A stretch of 21,128 nt of DNA, taken from Patescibacteria group bacterium. GTDB lineage: Bacteria; Patescibacteriota; Microgenomatia; UBA1400; MFAQ01. The notes under the pieces were generated by a model. That model made no database searches. It was not told the DNA's origin and saw only the letters and a program-made list of their open reading frames with translations. The DNA is taken from contig JAHJQJ010000043.1 of assembly GCA_018819325.1 (NCBI GenBank), positions 1-21,128 of the forward strand, written 5' to 3'. This document shows, in pieces, positions 7,029-14,229 of this stretch (positions within the stretch are counted from its first letter, which is position 1; the number at the start of each line of letters is the position of its first letter). Made by a program: the position numbers and the translations under genes.

Positions 7029-7985
7029 TTACTCCCATTCTATGGTTGCAGGCGGCTTTGTAGTAATATCGTAAACCACTCTCGAAATTCCAGGAACTTC
7101 ATTTGTTATTCTGGTTGAAATCTTTTGTAAAATTTTATATGGCAATTGCGTCCATCCAGCCATCATAGCATCTTTACTATTGCAAATTCTTAAGCCCAAT
7201 ACTTCATTGTAAATCCGTTTGTTGTCTTTAATTGCCGTGCTTTTTATTCCAGTCAAAATTGGAAAACTTTGAAATATCTTGTTATACCAACCTGCATCTT
7301 TCAAAACTTCTATTACTATTTGATCTGACTGCTGTTGTTTTGCAAGCCTTTTTTGAGTCACCTCTCCAATAATTCTAATTGCCTGCCCGGGTCCAGGAAG
7401 TGGCTGTCTTGTTAAAATAGATTCTGATAAATTCATTTGCCTACCCAGCTCTTTTACCTCCTCTTTATAATAATCACGCAACGGCTCTAACAATTTTAAG
7501 TTCATATTTTTTGGTAAGCCACCAACATTATGATGACTTTTAATCTTACCTGCATGTTTTGATCCGTAACTTTCAATTATGTCAGGATAAATCGTCCCCT
7601 GAACCAAATATTTAACATCACCGTGTTTTTTAGCTATTTTTTCAAATAAGTCAATGTATAATTTACCAATTTTTTTCCTTTTTTCTTCTGGCGAAGTTAC
7701 TCCCTTAAGAACTTGTAAAAAATTTTCCCTTGCTCGAACAACCACTAACTTAATTCCCAAAACAGATTCAAAAATGTACTTTACTTCTTCGGCGGTACCC
7801 AGTCTCATTAACCCATTATCAATATGAACAGGAATAAGTCTATTTCCGATTGCTTTGGCAACAATTGCACTAACCACAGTTGAATCTACTCCCCCAGAAA
7901 CTGCTGATATTACTCGGCTTTTTTTGTCTCCAGCCATTATTTTCTTTACACTATCAATGACTGATTGAACTTGCAATTTTTTCAT
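7029..7985 (-). CDS. guaA: GMP synthase, ATP-pyrophosphatase subunit (stand-alone)
   Basis: A 318-aa protein covering only the synthetase part of GMP synthase, which adenylates XMP and aminates it to GMP. It has the PP-loop SGGVDS (30-35), the XMP-site region VHIDNGLMR, LVQGTIYPDIIES, HHNVGGLP, LEPLRDYYKEEVK, the linker RQPLPGPGQAIRIIGEVT, and the dimerisation domain ending in KPPATIEWE, the near-invariant GMP synthase C-terminus. The glutaminase domain that is N-terminal in most bacterial GuaA is missing. A class I amidotransferase gene lies divergently 99 nt away and is the obvious candidate partner. Split GMP synthases are familiar from archaea. The start ATG 7985 fits the family N-terminus. 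Confidence 0.93.
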   Translation of the reverse strand: MKKLQVQSVIDSVKKIMAGDKKSRVISAVSGGVDSTVVSAIVAKAIGNRLIPVHIDNGLMRLGTAEEVKYIFESVLGIKLVVVRARENFLQVLKGVTSPEEKRKKIGKLYIDLFEKIAKKHGDVKYLVQGTIYPDIIESYGSKHAGKIKSHHNVGGLPKNMNLKLLEPLRDYYKEEVKELGRQMNLSESILTRQPLPGPGQAIRIIGEVTQKRLAKQQQSDQIVIEVLKDAGWYNKIFQSFPILTGIKSTAIKDNKRIYNEVLGLRICNSKDAMMAGWTQLPYKILQKISTRITNEVPGISRVVYDITTKPPATIEWE

Positions 7986-8007
7986 TTTAATATCTTCAAT
8001 TTACTTC

Positions 8008-8036
8008 ATTATCATACTCTACAATTTTAATGTCAA
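8008..8036 (-). promoter_or_regulatory. Promoter of guaA (ATP-pyrophosphatase subunit)
   Basis: Minus strand consensus TTGACA (8031-8036), 17-nt spacer, GATAAT (8008-8013). The -10 ends 22 nt before the ATG at 7985, leaving a leader of about 15 nt without a clear Shine-Dalgarno. Confidence 0.6.
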
Positions 8037-8044
8037 CCCAAACA

Positions 8045-8073
8045 TAGACACTACATACAATATAAGTTATACT
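8045..8073 (+). promoter_or_regulatory. Promoter of the glutamine amidotransferase / asparaginase-like operon
   Basis: TAGACA (8045-8050), 17-nt spacer, TATACT (8068-8073). The ATG at 8085 follows 11 nt later. This supports 8085, not 8113, as the original start of the amidotransferase gene. Confidence 0.5.
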
Positions 8074-8084
8074 CAAAAAAACAA

Positions 8085-8817
8085 ATGAATCAAGAAAGAC
8101 GGATTTGTATCATTGAAAATGCCCCCGAATGTGTCACTTGGCGCAATTAAAACAATTCAGCTACTTTATCCAGAACAAAAAATACAAGTTGTAAAATTAC
8201 ACGAAGGAGAAAATCTACCCAACATAAAAGACACTAATGCGATAATAATTAGTGGAGGAGAGTTTGGTGTTTATGATGCTTTTGGTCCTAACAAAAAACC
8301 AGAATATAACTGGGTCAGAGAACAAGAAGTTCCTTTTATTGAAACAGCAATCAAAGCCGATTTACCCATCTTGGGGATTTGCTTCGGCCACCAACTCTTA
8401 GGCCACATGTATGGTGGAGAGGTAAAATACAGACCTGACTTATCCGAAATTGGCTGTTTTACCATTGCACTAACCACTAATGGCCAAAAATCTTCTTTTT
8501 TTAATAAAGTTTCTAATCAATTCATAGCCTGGCTTTATCATAATGATCACATTATTACTCTACCCAACGGAGCGGTGGTGTTGGCAAATTCAGAACGAAC
8601 CCAGTTTCAAGCCTTAAAGTTATCTGACAAGGTTTTTGGTGTTCAATTTCATCCTGAAATGTGGGGTGAGGTATCTGCTTTTTTCTACACCAGAACACGA
8701 TCATATCTTGAAAAACTTGGTTATAATATTGATGAATTAACAGACGATACTGCAAACATCTCCACCAAAGACATCTTTATGATTATTAAAAATTTCTTCA
8801 ACCTTATTGAAGATTAA
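8085..8817 (+). CDS. Class I glutamine amidotransferase (GMP synthase-like), single frameshift near the N-terminus
   Basis: Catalytic triad visible in the intact ORF (8113-8817, 234 aa): Cys90 in the nucleophile elbow GICFGHQLLG, His180 and Glu182 in GVQFHPEM. IIISGGEFGVYD is the oxyanion-side loop. It releases ammonia from glutamine. ATG 8085 opens a second frame, RICIIENAPE, which supplies the first beta-strand the family needs but stops soon after. Removing one C from the C5 run (8121-8125) joins them to a 243-aa protein reading ENAPNVSLGAIKTI. It may serve the divergent GuaA ATPase subunit, but it is longer than usual stand-alone GuaA glutaminases (about 190 aa) and has an unassigned C-terminal 50 residues, so another acceptor is possible. 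It lies 8 nt before the asparaginase-like gene. Confidence 0.8.
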
Positions 8818-8825
8818 CGATTAAT

Positions 8826-10211
8826 ATGAGTGCAATAAGAACAGAAATATTTCCTCTAGGAGGCACCTACAGCATGGTTGAAGTTAACGGAGCACTAACC
8901 AACGTTGGTGATGAAGCGGCCTTAACAGACCAACGTTTTGTTGACTTTTCTGCCCGTCCAATTTCAGATATTATCGAAAAGCTCACCAAGCAAAACGACT
9001 CCATCACTCAAGCTTTTAGATACGCCCTTCAAGAATTTACTTATCAAGAAAACAATCTCCCCACCACTTCTCTTCAGGAGACCATCACCCAAGATCCTGT
9101 TTTATCTACCCTGATAACAACACTAATGCTTAGAAAACATGAATTTGTCTTACCAGACAGCACCCAAAATACAGAAACTGTTTATTATTCTGCCTTTACG
9201 GCTTGCGTTCTCGCCAAAATCTATGACCAAACTCAAAGTTATCTTCAAGAATCTACTGAAAACACAACTCTTGCCCAAATTCTTTCAGAAACGGTGTTTA
9301 TTTTTACCCTAGGAACTGATTCTCATGACAGAATGGCTAGAACTTTTGAATATCTTGCTCAACAACTAGGAACTACCATAATTACAGTCGGGGCCAATCT
9401 TCCTCAAGACGCAGAAAACTCAGACACGACGGTTAACATGGAAACCGCTAATCTGGTTGCCAAGGCAGTAAAAAATGGAGTTTTACCTCACGGTGGCTAT
9501 GCTATTTCAGACGGAAGAATTTTAAAAAGAATGGTAAGTAAAGAAGATCCATCTCCCTATCCTCCAATCAAAGAAAAGGGAACATTCAGTGCTAAATGGA
9601 GCCTAAGTAAAGAAGAATTAGAATATTTGTTGCAAAATGCCCAAGAATCAAATGTCGTTTTGCCACCAACACCGGCAAACCACGAGTTTATAAACTTGCT
9701 CAATACAGAAACAAATAGGTTTATTTTTGCCGCTAATTTATCCAAAGCAATAATTCAAAACGTTATTGACGCTACTGGCCACGGCGGACTGTCAGCAATT
9801 AACTGGAGAATTAACAATCTTGTTAGAAACGATCTCCTTGAAAAACACGGTCCAGAAGTAATCATTACTAATTTTTGGGGCGAAGGTAATATTTCTTCCG
9901 AAGCTATAGCCGTAATTGAAAATATTATTAACCAATACAAAACCATAGAAAAAGAAATTACAATTGTTTTGGTTTCTTCAGCCACCAGAAACCCAATGTG
10001 TGAAGGTGACTATTATCTTTATGTCGTCAACGCTCTAAAAAAAGAAAAAGGGGGTATTCACGTTGCCATTGACGTTGCTCAAACTGATATTGTTGATGCT
10101 AGCAGAATTATCAACGCCACATACCCTGGTCAAGCTCAAAAATTTTCCCAATTACTCACCGATTGGGAAAAACATCTGCTGATTATTGGCACTCGTAATC
10201 AGTTAGTTTAA
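8826..10211 (+). CDS. Divergent asparaginase/glutaminase-like protein with a large insertion
   Basis: A 461-aa protein in which I see asparaginase-family landmarks: LGGTYS (11-16; nucleophile Thr14), FTLGTDSHDRMARTFEYLAQQ (160-180; the Thr-Asp pair T164-D165), ITVGANLPQDAENSDTTVNMETA (186-208, cf. the family's TGAMRP-DA-S-DG--N), DGRILKRMVSKED (229-241; possible catalytic Lys), and VIITNFWGEGNISSEAIAVI followed by IVLVSSATRNP (cf. G-G-GN and V--SS). Classical enzymes are about 330 aa. The surplus is mostly residues 45-150 between the two threonine motifs. It is the second gene of the amidotransferase transcript and converges, with a 9-nt overlap, on gatB. GatD was considered but the N-terminal GatD domain is absent. 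The family call is moderate; the substrate is unknown. Confidence 0.6.
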   Translation: MSAIRTEIFPLGGTYSMVEVNGALTNVGDEAALTDQRFVDFSARPISDIIEKLTKQNDSITQAFRYALQEFTYQENNLPTTSLQETITQDPVLSTLITTLMLRKHEFVLPDSTQNTETVYYSAFTACVLAKIYDQTQSYLQESTENTTLAQILSETVFIFTLGTDSHDRMARTFEYLAQQLGTTIITVGANLPQDAENSDTTVNMETANLVAKAVKNGVLPHGGYAISDGRILKRMVSKEDPSPYPPIKEKGTFSAKWSLSKEELEYLLQNAQESNVVLPPTPANHEFINLLNTETNRFIFAANLSKAIIQNVIDATGHGGLSAINWRINNLVRNDLLEKHGPEVIITNFWGEGNISSEAIAVIENIINQYKTIEKEITIVLVSSATRNPMCEGDYYLYVVNALKKEKGGIHVAIDVAQTDIVDASRIINATYPGQAQKFSQLLTDWEKHLLIIGTRNQLV

Positions 10212-11531
10212 CCTTTTTATTAAACCCTCTTTAATCACAATGGCATTAAGTTTACCCTTAGACATTGACATAGCTTTCCCAATTAAAAAATTTAACACCT
10301 CGTGCTTTCCCTGCTTGTATTCTCCAACCAAACCTTGATGATCTTCTAACACTTCACCCAAAATAATCTGTAAAATATTTTCATCAACTCTTTTCGTTTT
10401 CATTGATTCGACTATCTTTCCAGCAAATTCCTTTGGTGGCAATCCAATCAAATGCTTTTTGTTGATAATAAAATTAGCTATCTGCTGTCCATATTTCTTA
10501 TCCTTATTTCCTTTATCAACAATCTCTTTCCAAACCGCCTCAAAATAATCAGCTTTTTTTTTGTCTTCCACTATTTTTCTAACCGACTCCTCTTTTATTT
10601 GATAATCATTTACAAACCTTTTTATTTTATCCGTTCTCGTTTCTGGCATTGCTCTGACTATTTTTTCTATTTCGTCCTTTTCAAAAACTACTGGTGGAAT
10701 ATCAGGCTCAGGAAAATAACGGTACTCCGTCGTCGTTTCTTTAGATCTTTGAAAAAAGGTTTTACCATCATTAGAATCATAGCCCCTTGTCTCTTGTTTT
10801 GGTGTTTTACCTTTAGCTAATATTTTTGTTTGTCTCTTAATCTCATATTTAATTGCCCCCTTAACAAATCGAAACGAATTAATATTTTTCACCTCTACTT
10901 TATAATCAGGCAGTTTTGAAACATTACTGGTTAACGAAATATTAGGCTCAAGCCGCATCTGCCCCCTCTCCATTCTGGCTTCAGCCACAGCTAAATTTCT
11001 CACTATCAACCGTACTTCTTTTAAATAAGCTATTACTTCTTCTGTTTTATGAAAGTCTGGCTCACTCACTATTTCCACCAAAGGCACACCGGCCCGATTA
11101 AAATCTACCAACGACTCATCTTTTTCGTGTAACAATTTACCGGTATCTTCTTCTATGTGAACTCGATTGATCCTAATTTTTTTACCACCAATCTCAATCC
11201 AACCATCACTACCAACCGGATCTTGAAACTGAGTAATTTGGTACCCCTTAGGTAAATCAGGATAAAAATAATGTTTTCGGGCAAAAATAAATTCGTTATT
11301 AATTTTACAATTCAAGGCCTTGGCAATTTTAATCGTATTTATCAACGCCTGTTTGTTGGGCACCGGCAAAGTTCCGGGCATACCTAAACAAACTGGACAA
11401 ATTTGAGTATTGGGTTCTGTTCCAAAATGATCAGCCAAACAATTACAAAACATTTTATTATGCGTTGACAGTTCAATGTGTACTTCCAATCCAATTATTG
11501 GTGTTAGTTTCATGTTTTTGGCGTTAAACAT
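10203..11531 (-). CDS. gatB: Asp-tRNA(Asn)/Glu-tRNA(Gln) amidotransferase subunit B
   Basis: The kinase/transamidase subunit of GatCAB, which phosphorylates the mischarged Glu or Asp and accepts ammonia from GatA. Motifs: IIGLEVHIEL, the Cys cluster MFCNC...CPVCLGMPGTLP, RKHYFYPDLPKGYQITQ, RVHIEEDTGKLLHE, VDFNRAGVPLVEIVSEPD, MRLEPNISL, EVKNINSF, TTEYRYFPEPDIPPV, and the C-terminal helical GatB/YqeY domain (about 300-440). The probable start is ATG 11513 (MKLTPIIGLEVH), whose ATGA overlaps the gatA stop; the longer start at 11531 adds six residues. It is the last gene of nadE-gatC-gatA-gatB and overlaps the convergent asparaginase-like gene by 9 nt. The normal SMRCDVN-type motif is the variant QMRLEPNIS. 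Confidence 0.96.
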   Translation of the reverse strand: MFNAKNMKLTPIIGLEVHIELSTHNKMFCNCLADHFGTEPNTQICPVCLGMPGTLPVPNKQALINTIKIAKALNCKINNEFIFARKHYFYPDLPKGYQITQFQDPVGSDGWIEIGGKKIRINRVHIEEDTGKLLHEKDESLVDFNRAGVPLVEIVSEPDFHKTEEVIAYLKEVRLIVRNLAVAEARMERGQMRLEPNISLTSNVSKLPDYKVEVKNINSFRFVKGAIKYEIKRQTKILAKGKTPKQETRGYDSNDGKTFFQRSKETTTEYRYFPEPDIPPVVFEKDEIEKIVRAMPETRTDKIKRFVNDYQIKEESVRKIVEDKKKADYFEAVWKEIVDKGNKDKKYGQQIANFIINKKHLIGLPPKEFAGKIVESMKTKRVDENILQIILGEVLEDHQGLVGEYKQGKHEVLNFLIGKAMSMSKGKLNAIVIKEGLIKRLN

Positions 11532-12976
11532 TTTAATCCCGTTGCTTCTTGATAAGCATAAGCTAAATTTAAAATTCCCTGCTCGTTTAATCTTTTACTA
11601 AAAACATGTACTCCAACTGGTGCCGTCGGCTTTAAAAACCCAATCGGAAAGCTAATTGAAGGATAACCATACAAAACAGTGGGGCACATCGCCGTCCCAT
11701 TTATTCTGGCTAAATTTCTATTCTCCTCTCGCCATTTTTCATCTGCTGTTTTGCCAATCGCCAATTCACCAAAAGTAGTCGCCGGAGTTACAATGGCATC
11801 GTATTCTAAAAACAACTTATCAATGTAATCTCGATTCTTCCTTCTTATCTTCAAGGCTTGATAATAAATACTATCTCTGGGATTATCTTTATCAATCGTA
11901 ATCGGCGCCGTCACAATCTGTCTTTTAACATGTTTTCCAAACATATCACGGTTTTGCTGATAAAGTTCATCCAACGTTTTTGTCTCTTTTTCCGTCCTGT
12001 ATCCATACCTAATTCCATCATAACGAGCCAGATTACTCGCCACCTCCGAACGATATAAGATATCGTAAATTTTTGAATCTATATCCAAGTCATACCAATC
12101 TATTTCTCTAACCTCTACCCCCATTTTTTTATACACCCTAATCATTTCTTCAATTGCCAAAACTATTTCTGCAGAAACAGCCTGCATAATTGGTTTAATA
12201 ACAGCTATCTTTTTACCCTTAACATCCAAATTCAATTGATCATAAAACCTTTCTTTTGCTACGTTTAAGGTAGTTGCGTCTAAAGGATCCACACCAACAA
12301 TAGCCTCCAAACCAATTGCCGCATCTTCAACACAACGAGCCATAATTCCCGGACACTCAAGCGATGATGCCATGGCAATAATACCGTACCGTGATGCCCT
12401 GCCATAAGTTGGCTTTATTCCCACAACACCACAAAGAGCCGCAGGTTGAACAATCGAACCAAAATTTTCACTCGCCAAAGCAATCAAAGCAGTCCGTGAA
12501 GCAATCGAGGCCGCCGCTCCACCAGACGAACCACCGGGAACATTATTTAAATTCCACGGATTCCTAGTAACTTGAAAGGCAGAATATTCCGTTGTAAAAC
12601 CATGAGCAAATTCATCCATGTTGGTTTTTCCCACCAACAAGGCACCACTATCTATTAATCTCTTATACGAAACAGCGTCGTATTCCGGTACAAAATCAGC
12701 CAGCATTTTTGAAGCAACCGTCGTTTTTACTCCACTAGTTACAAAAGTATCTTTAACCGACATTGGTATTCCATTCAACAAAGATGTGCCAACGCCGTCA
12801 AGTTTTTTTGCTTTTAACTTAGCTTTTTTCAAATCAAGTGTTAAATAAGCTTTAATGTCATCTTCTTTTTCCTTAACATTATTTTCTATCTCACCCATTA
12901 ACTCAAAATACGAAAGTTTACCACCAGCAATCATTTCTTGAATTTGAGGTATTGTTTTATTAAGTAAATTCTCCAT
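11510..12976 (-). CDS. gatA: Asp-tRNA(Asn)/Glu-tRNA(Gln) amidotransferase subunit A (unusual oxyanion loop)
   Basis: The amidase-signature subunit that frees ammonia from glutamine for GatB. Length 488 is normal. The triad is in place: Lys75 (MSVKDT), Ser150 (PGGSSGG) and nucleophile Ser174. The loop around Ser174 is odd: where nearly all GatA read GSDTGGSIRQPA, this reads ASENFGSIVQPA (168-179), so Asp-Thr-Gly become Glu-Asn-Phe and Arg becomes Val. GIKPTYGRASRYGIIAMASSLE (186-207) is otherwise canonical, as is the C-terminus with ATTFGELAIG and YPSISFPIGF. Those substitutions lie in the oxyanion hole known from other GatA structures, so donor choice or glutaminase rate may be altered. The gene starts 9 nt after the gatC stop, with no clear Shine-Dalgarno. 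Confidence 0.95.
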   Translation of the reverse strand: MENLLNKTIPQIQEMIAGGKLSYFELMGEIENNVKEKEDDIKAYLTLDLKKAKLKAKKLDGVGTSLLNGIPMSVKDTFVTSGVKTTVASKMLADFVPEYDAVSYKRLIDSGALLVGKTNMDEFAHGFTTEYSAFQVTRNPWNLNNVPGGSSGGAAASIASRTALIALASENFGSIVQPAALCGVVGIKPTYGRASRYGIIAMASSLECPGIMARCVEDAAIGLEAIVGVDPLDATTLNVAKERFYDQLNLDVKGKKIAVIKPIMQAVSAEIVLAIEEMIRVYKKMGVEVREIDWYDLDIDSKIYDILYRSEVASNLARYDGIRYGYRTEKETKTLDELYQQNRDMFGKHVKRQIVTAPITIDKDNPRDSIYYQALKIRRKNRDYIDKLFLEYDAIVTPATTFGELAIGKTADEKWREENRNLARINGTAMCPTVLYGYPSISFPIGFLKPTAPVGVHVFSKRLNEQGILNLAYAYQEATGLKCLTPKT

Positions 12977-12985
12977 TCGTGTAAA

Positions 12986-13219
12986 TTAAAAGGTTTTTAA
13001 TGTATAAAACATATTTCTTTTCTTCTTTTTTGCATTTGATAAAGCCTGAGTTTGAGTCAAACAGGTGGATTTTTGTCCATCTTCTCTTAATCGAGAATTT
13101 GTATCACTCGAATGATACAAGGGCTTTAAATCTGCAAGATCCGAGCCACCCAAACTAAGCCCCGCCATCTTTTTAAGATCATAAATTAAATCCTTGTCTT
13201 CTTTATTTTTTAATTTCAT
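12986..13219 (-). CDS. gatC: Short, divergent GatC (amidotransferase subunit C)
   Basis: A 77-aa protein from ATG 13219, overlapping the end of nadE by 17 nt and followed 9 nt later by gatA. It shows GatC features: DLKKMAGLSL near the start (cf. the family's IAKLARLxL), KPLYHSSDTNSRLRED (cf. EPTSHVLD-xN-xLREDE), and the closing LTQTQALSNAKKKKRNMFYTLKTF (cf. L-xEEALxNAP-FxVP-V). About 25 residues are missing between the two blocks, where the family has its amphipathic E-E---F--QL--IL-Y---L-E-D helix. GatC normally wraps around the GatA/GatB interface, so this one may anchor differently. A longer form from TTG 13252 is possible but less likely. A GGAGG (13241-13245) lies 21 nt before the ATG. 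Confidence 0.72.
   Translation of the reverse strand: MKLKNKEDKDLIYDLKKMAGLSLGGSDLADLKPLYHSSDTNSRLREDGQKSTCLTQTQALSNAKKKKRNMFYTLKTF
13045..13120. repeat. Cluster of consecutive inverted repeats inside gatC
   Basis: The strongest member is a near-perfect 22-bp palindrome (13099-13120): arms TTGTATCA / TGATACAA around CTCGAA, with one mismatched pair overall. Next to it on the minus strand come TTCTC-gattaa-GAGAA, TGGA-caaaaa-TCCA and CTGTTTGA-ct-CAAACtCAG. Together they fill about 76 nt, encoding residues 34-59 of GatC. The short ones could be chance; the 22-bp one less so. Confidence 0.4.
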
Positions 13220-14147
13220 ATAGTTGTTTTTTGGCAAACTCCTCCGTCCCAAACTCTATAAAACCAAATTCTTTTCGATTAGGCAACAAGTGCTTAACCG
13301 AGTCACCGTATTTTCTTTTAAAAGCAGTTTTTAACGACTGCCTTATCACCTTATAAACAGCCGCCTCTTCTTTTCCAATCTCACTAGCAATCTGTTTAAT
13401 TTTTACCTTAAACTTTCTTTTCTCCAACTGATCCCATGAACCATTGCAGTCAAATTTTGCCCTTATCATTTCGCTAATAATATATTCAATATAAATATAT
13501 TCCAAACCAAGCTGATCAGAGGCCATATTTGATTCAGTCACCTTTAAACCATCTCCAGGCTTGGACTCCAAAATTATTTTGGGTACGCCTAAATACTTTC
13601 CTAAATCATAAAGTTCACTTTTAGTAACATGTTGAATAATTTTAACGTCTCCTTCGTCACCATGCTTCGTCCAAAATCCCATGTACTCTTCAGACAAATC
13701 ATCGGTATCTAAATAAATATGACCATTTAGCTGAGCCGAATGATACAAAGAAATCATACGCAACCGACACTTAATATTCCCCTTAGCTACTTTTTCTCGT
13801 AAATGATTTTTAGGAATAGATCTTAACAAGGGAGATACTTGATACCATTTCGATAGATCCAAATACTTTAATTTATATCCAAAAACCTTAGCGTGCGCCT
13901 TAGCTCTCCTGTAATCAATTGGATCACTTTCACAGTCTAAAAATACATACTCATAATTAGCTTCATATCCGTCTTTTTTTAATAAATCAATTGCCCTCAA
14001 CCCAATTACCGACACAATTGCTGAATCAATTCCACCAGAAATTCCCAACGTGATTCCCTTTAAATTATTTCCTTTAATATACTCAGCGATCCGAGCAACC
14101 GCCAGATTAATAAATTTTTTACATTGCTTTTTCGTTAAAAATTTCAT
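13203..14147 (-). CDS. nadE: NH3-dependent NAD synthetase
   Basis: An adenylating ligase making NAD+ from deamido-NAD+ and ammonia. The PP-loop is GISGGIDSAIVSV (SGGIDS, 37-42). GNIKCRLRMISLYHSAQLNGHIYLDTDDLSEEYMGFWTKHGDEGDV is the classic NadE core (normally N-KARLRM...GT-N-SE-LGY-TKYGD), with Ala to Cys and GTgN to DTDD substitutions. ESKPGDGL follows. At 314 aa it is longer than usual bacterial NadE (about 250-275); the surplus is a C-terminal extension of about 40 residues. No nitrilase (glutaminase) domain is present, so free ammonia is the likely donor. First gene of the nadE-gatCAB operon; the -10 box is 7 nt before the ATG, pointing to a leaderless mRNA. Confidence 0.93.
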   Translation of the reverse strand: MKFLTKKQCKKFINLAVARIAEYIKGNNLKGITLGISGGIDSAIVSVIGLRAIDLLKKDGYEANYEYVFLDCESDPIDYRRAKAHAKVFGYKLKYLDLSKWYQVSPLLRSIPKNHLREKVAKGNIKCRLRMISLYHSAQLNGHIYLDTDDLSEEYMGFWTKHGDEGDVKIIQHVTKSELYDLGKYLGVPKIILESKPGDGLKVTESNMASDQLGLEYIYIEYIISEMIRAKFDCNGSWDQLEKRKFKVKIKQIASEIGKEEAAVYKVIRQSLKTAFKRKYGDSVKHLLPNRKEFGFIEFGTEEFAKKQLYEIKK

Positions 14148-14154
14148 ATCTTAC

Positions 14155-14184
14155 ATTATAGCTTGAATCCAATTAACTTGACAA
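14155..14184 (-). promoter_or_regulatory. Promoter of nadE-gatCAB (leaderless)
   Basis: Minus strand TTGTCA (14179-14184), 18-nt spacer, perfect TATAAT (14155-14160), then 7 nt to the nadE ATG (14147). The -35 element is the reverse complement of the -35 used by the divergent GTPase-SIS promoter. Confidence 0.65.
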
Positions 14185-14205
14185 TGGCTTTATTTGCAGT
14201 ATTAT
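14178..14205 (+). promoter_or_regulatory. Promoter of the GTPase-SIS fusion gene
   Basis: Perfect TTGACA (14178-14183), 16-nt spacer, TATTAT (14200-14205). Six nt later is an ATG (14212) opening a 5-codon ORF (MKETI) whose stop overlaps the fusion gene's ATG at 14226. Confidence 0.65.
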
Positions 14206-14211
14206 AGATAA

Positions 14212-14229
14212 ATGAAAGAAACAATATGA
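14212..14229 (+). other. Possible 5-codon leader ORF coupled to the GTPase-SIS gene
   Basis: ATG AAA GAA ACA ATA TGA encodes MKETI. Its ATG lies 6 nt after the -10 box, where transcription should start. Its TGA shares bases with the next ATG (ATGA, 14226-14229), a typical coupling arrangement. The fusion gene has no Shine-Dalgarno of its own, so re-initiation after this mini-ORF is plausible. Seen in sequence; function inferred. Confidence 0.35.

Noticed and set aside
8826..10211. Asparaginase-like gene as archaeal-type GatD
   Set aside because: GatD has an N-terminal beta-barrel domain before the GGT motif. Here GGT is at residue 12, and a normal GatCAB is present with no GatE.
10452..10820. 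Plus-strand ORF opposite gatB, and similar long antisense ORFs opposite the racemase, GNAT and MFS genes
   Set aside because: Low-complexity translations in the shadow of well-supported genes; no motifs or starts of their own.
13220..13252. Longer GatC from TTG 13252
   Set aside because: The extra 11 residues match nothing in GatC and lie wholly within nadE. ATG 13219 fits the family start better.
13738..13749. 12-base stretch of nadE (LYHS codons) identical to one arm of the gatC palindrome
   Set aside because: It encodes the conserved LYHxA motif of NadE, and 12-base matches between two points are expected by chance in a window this size.
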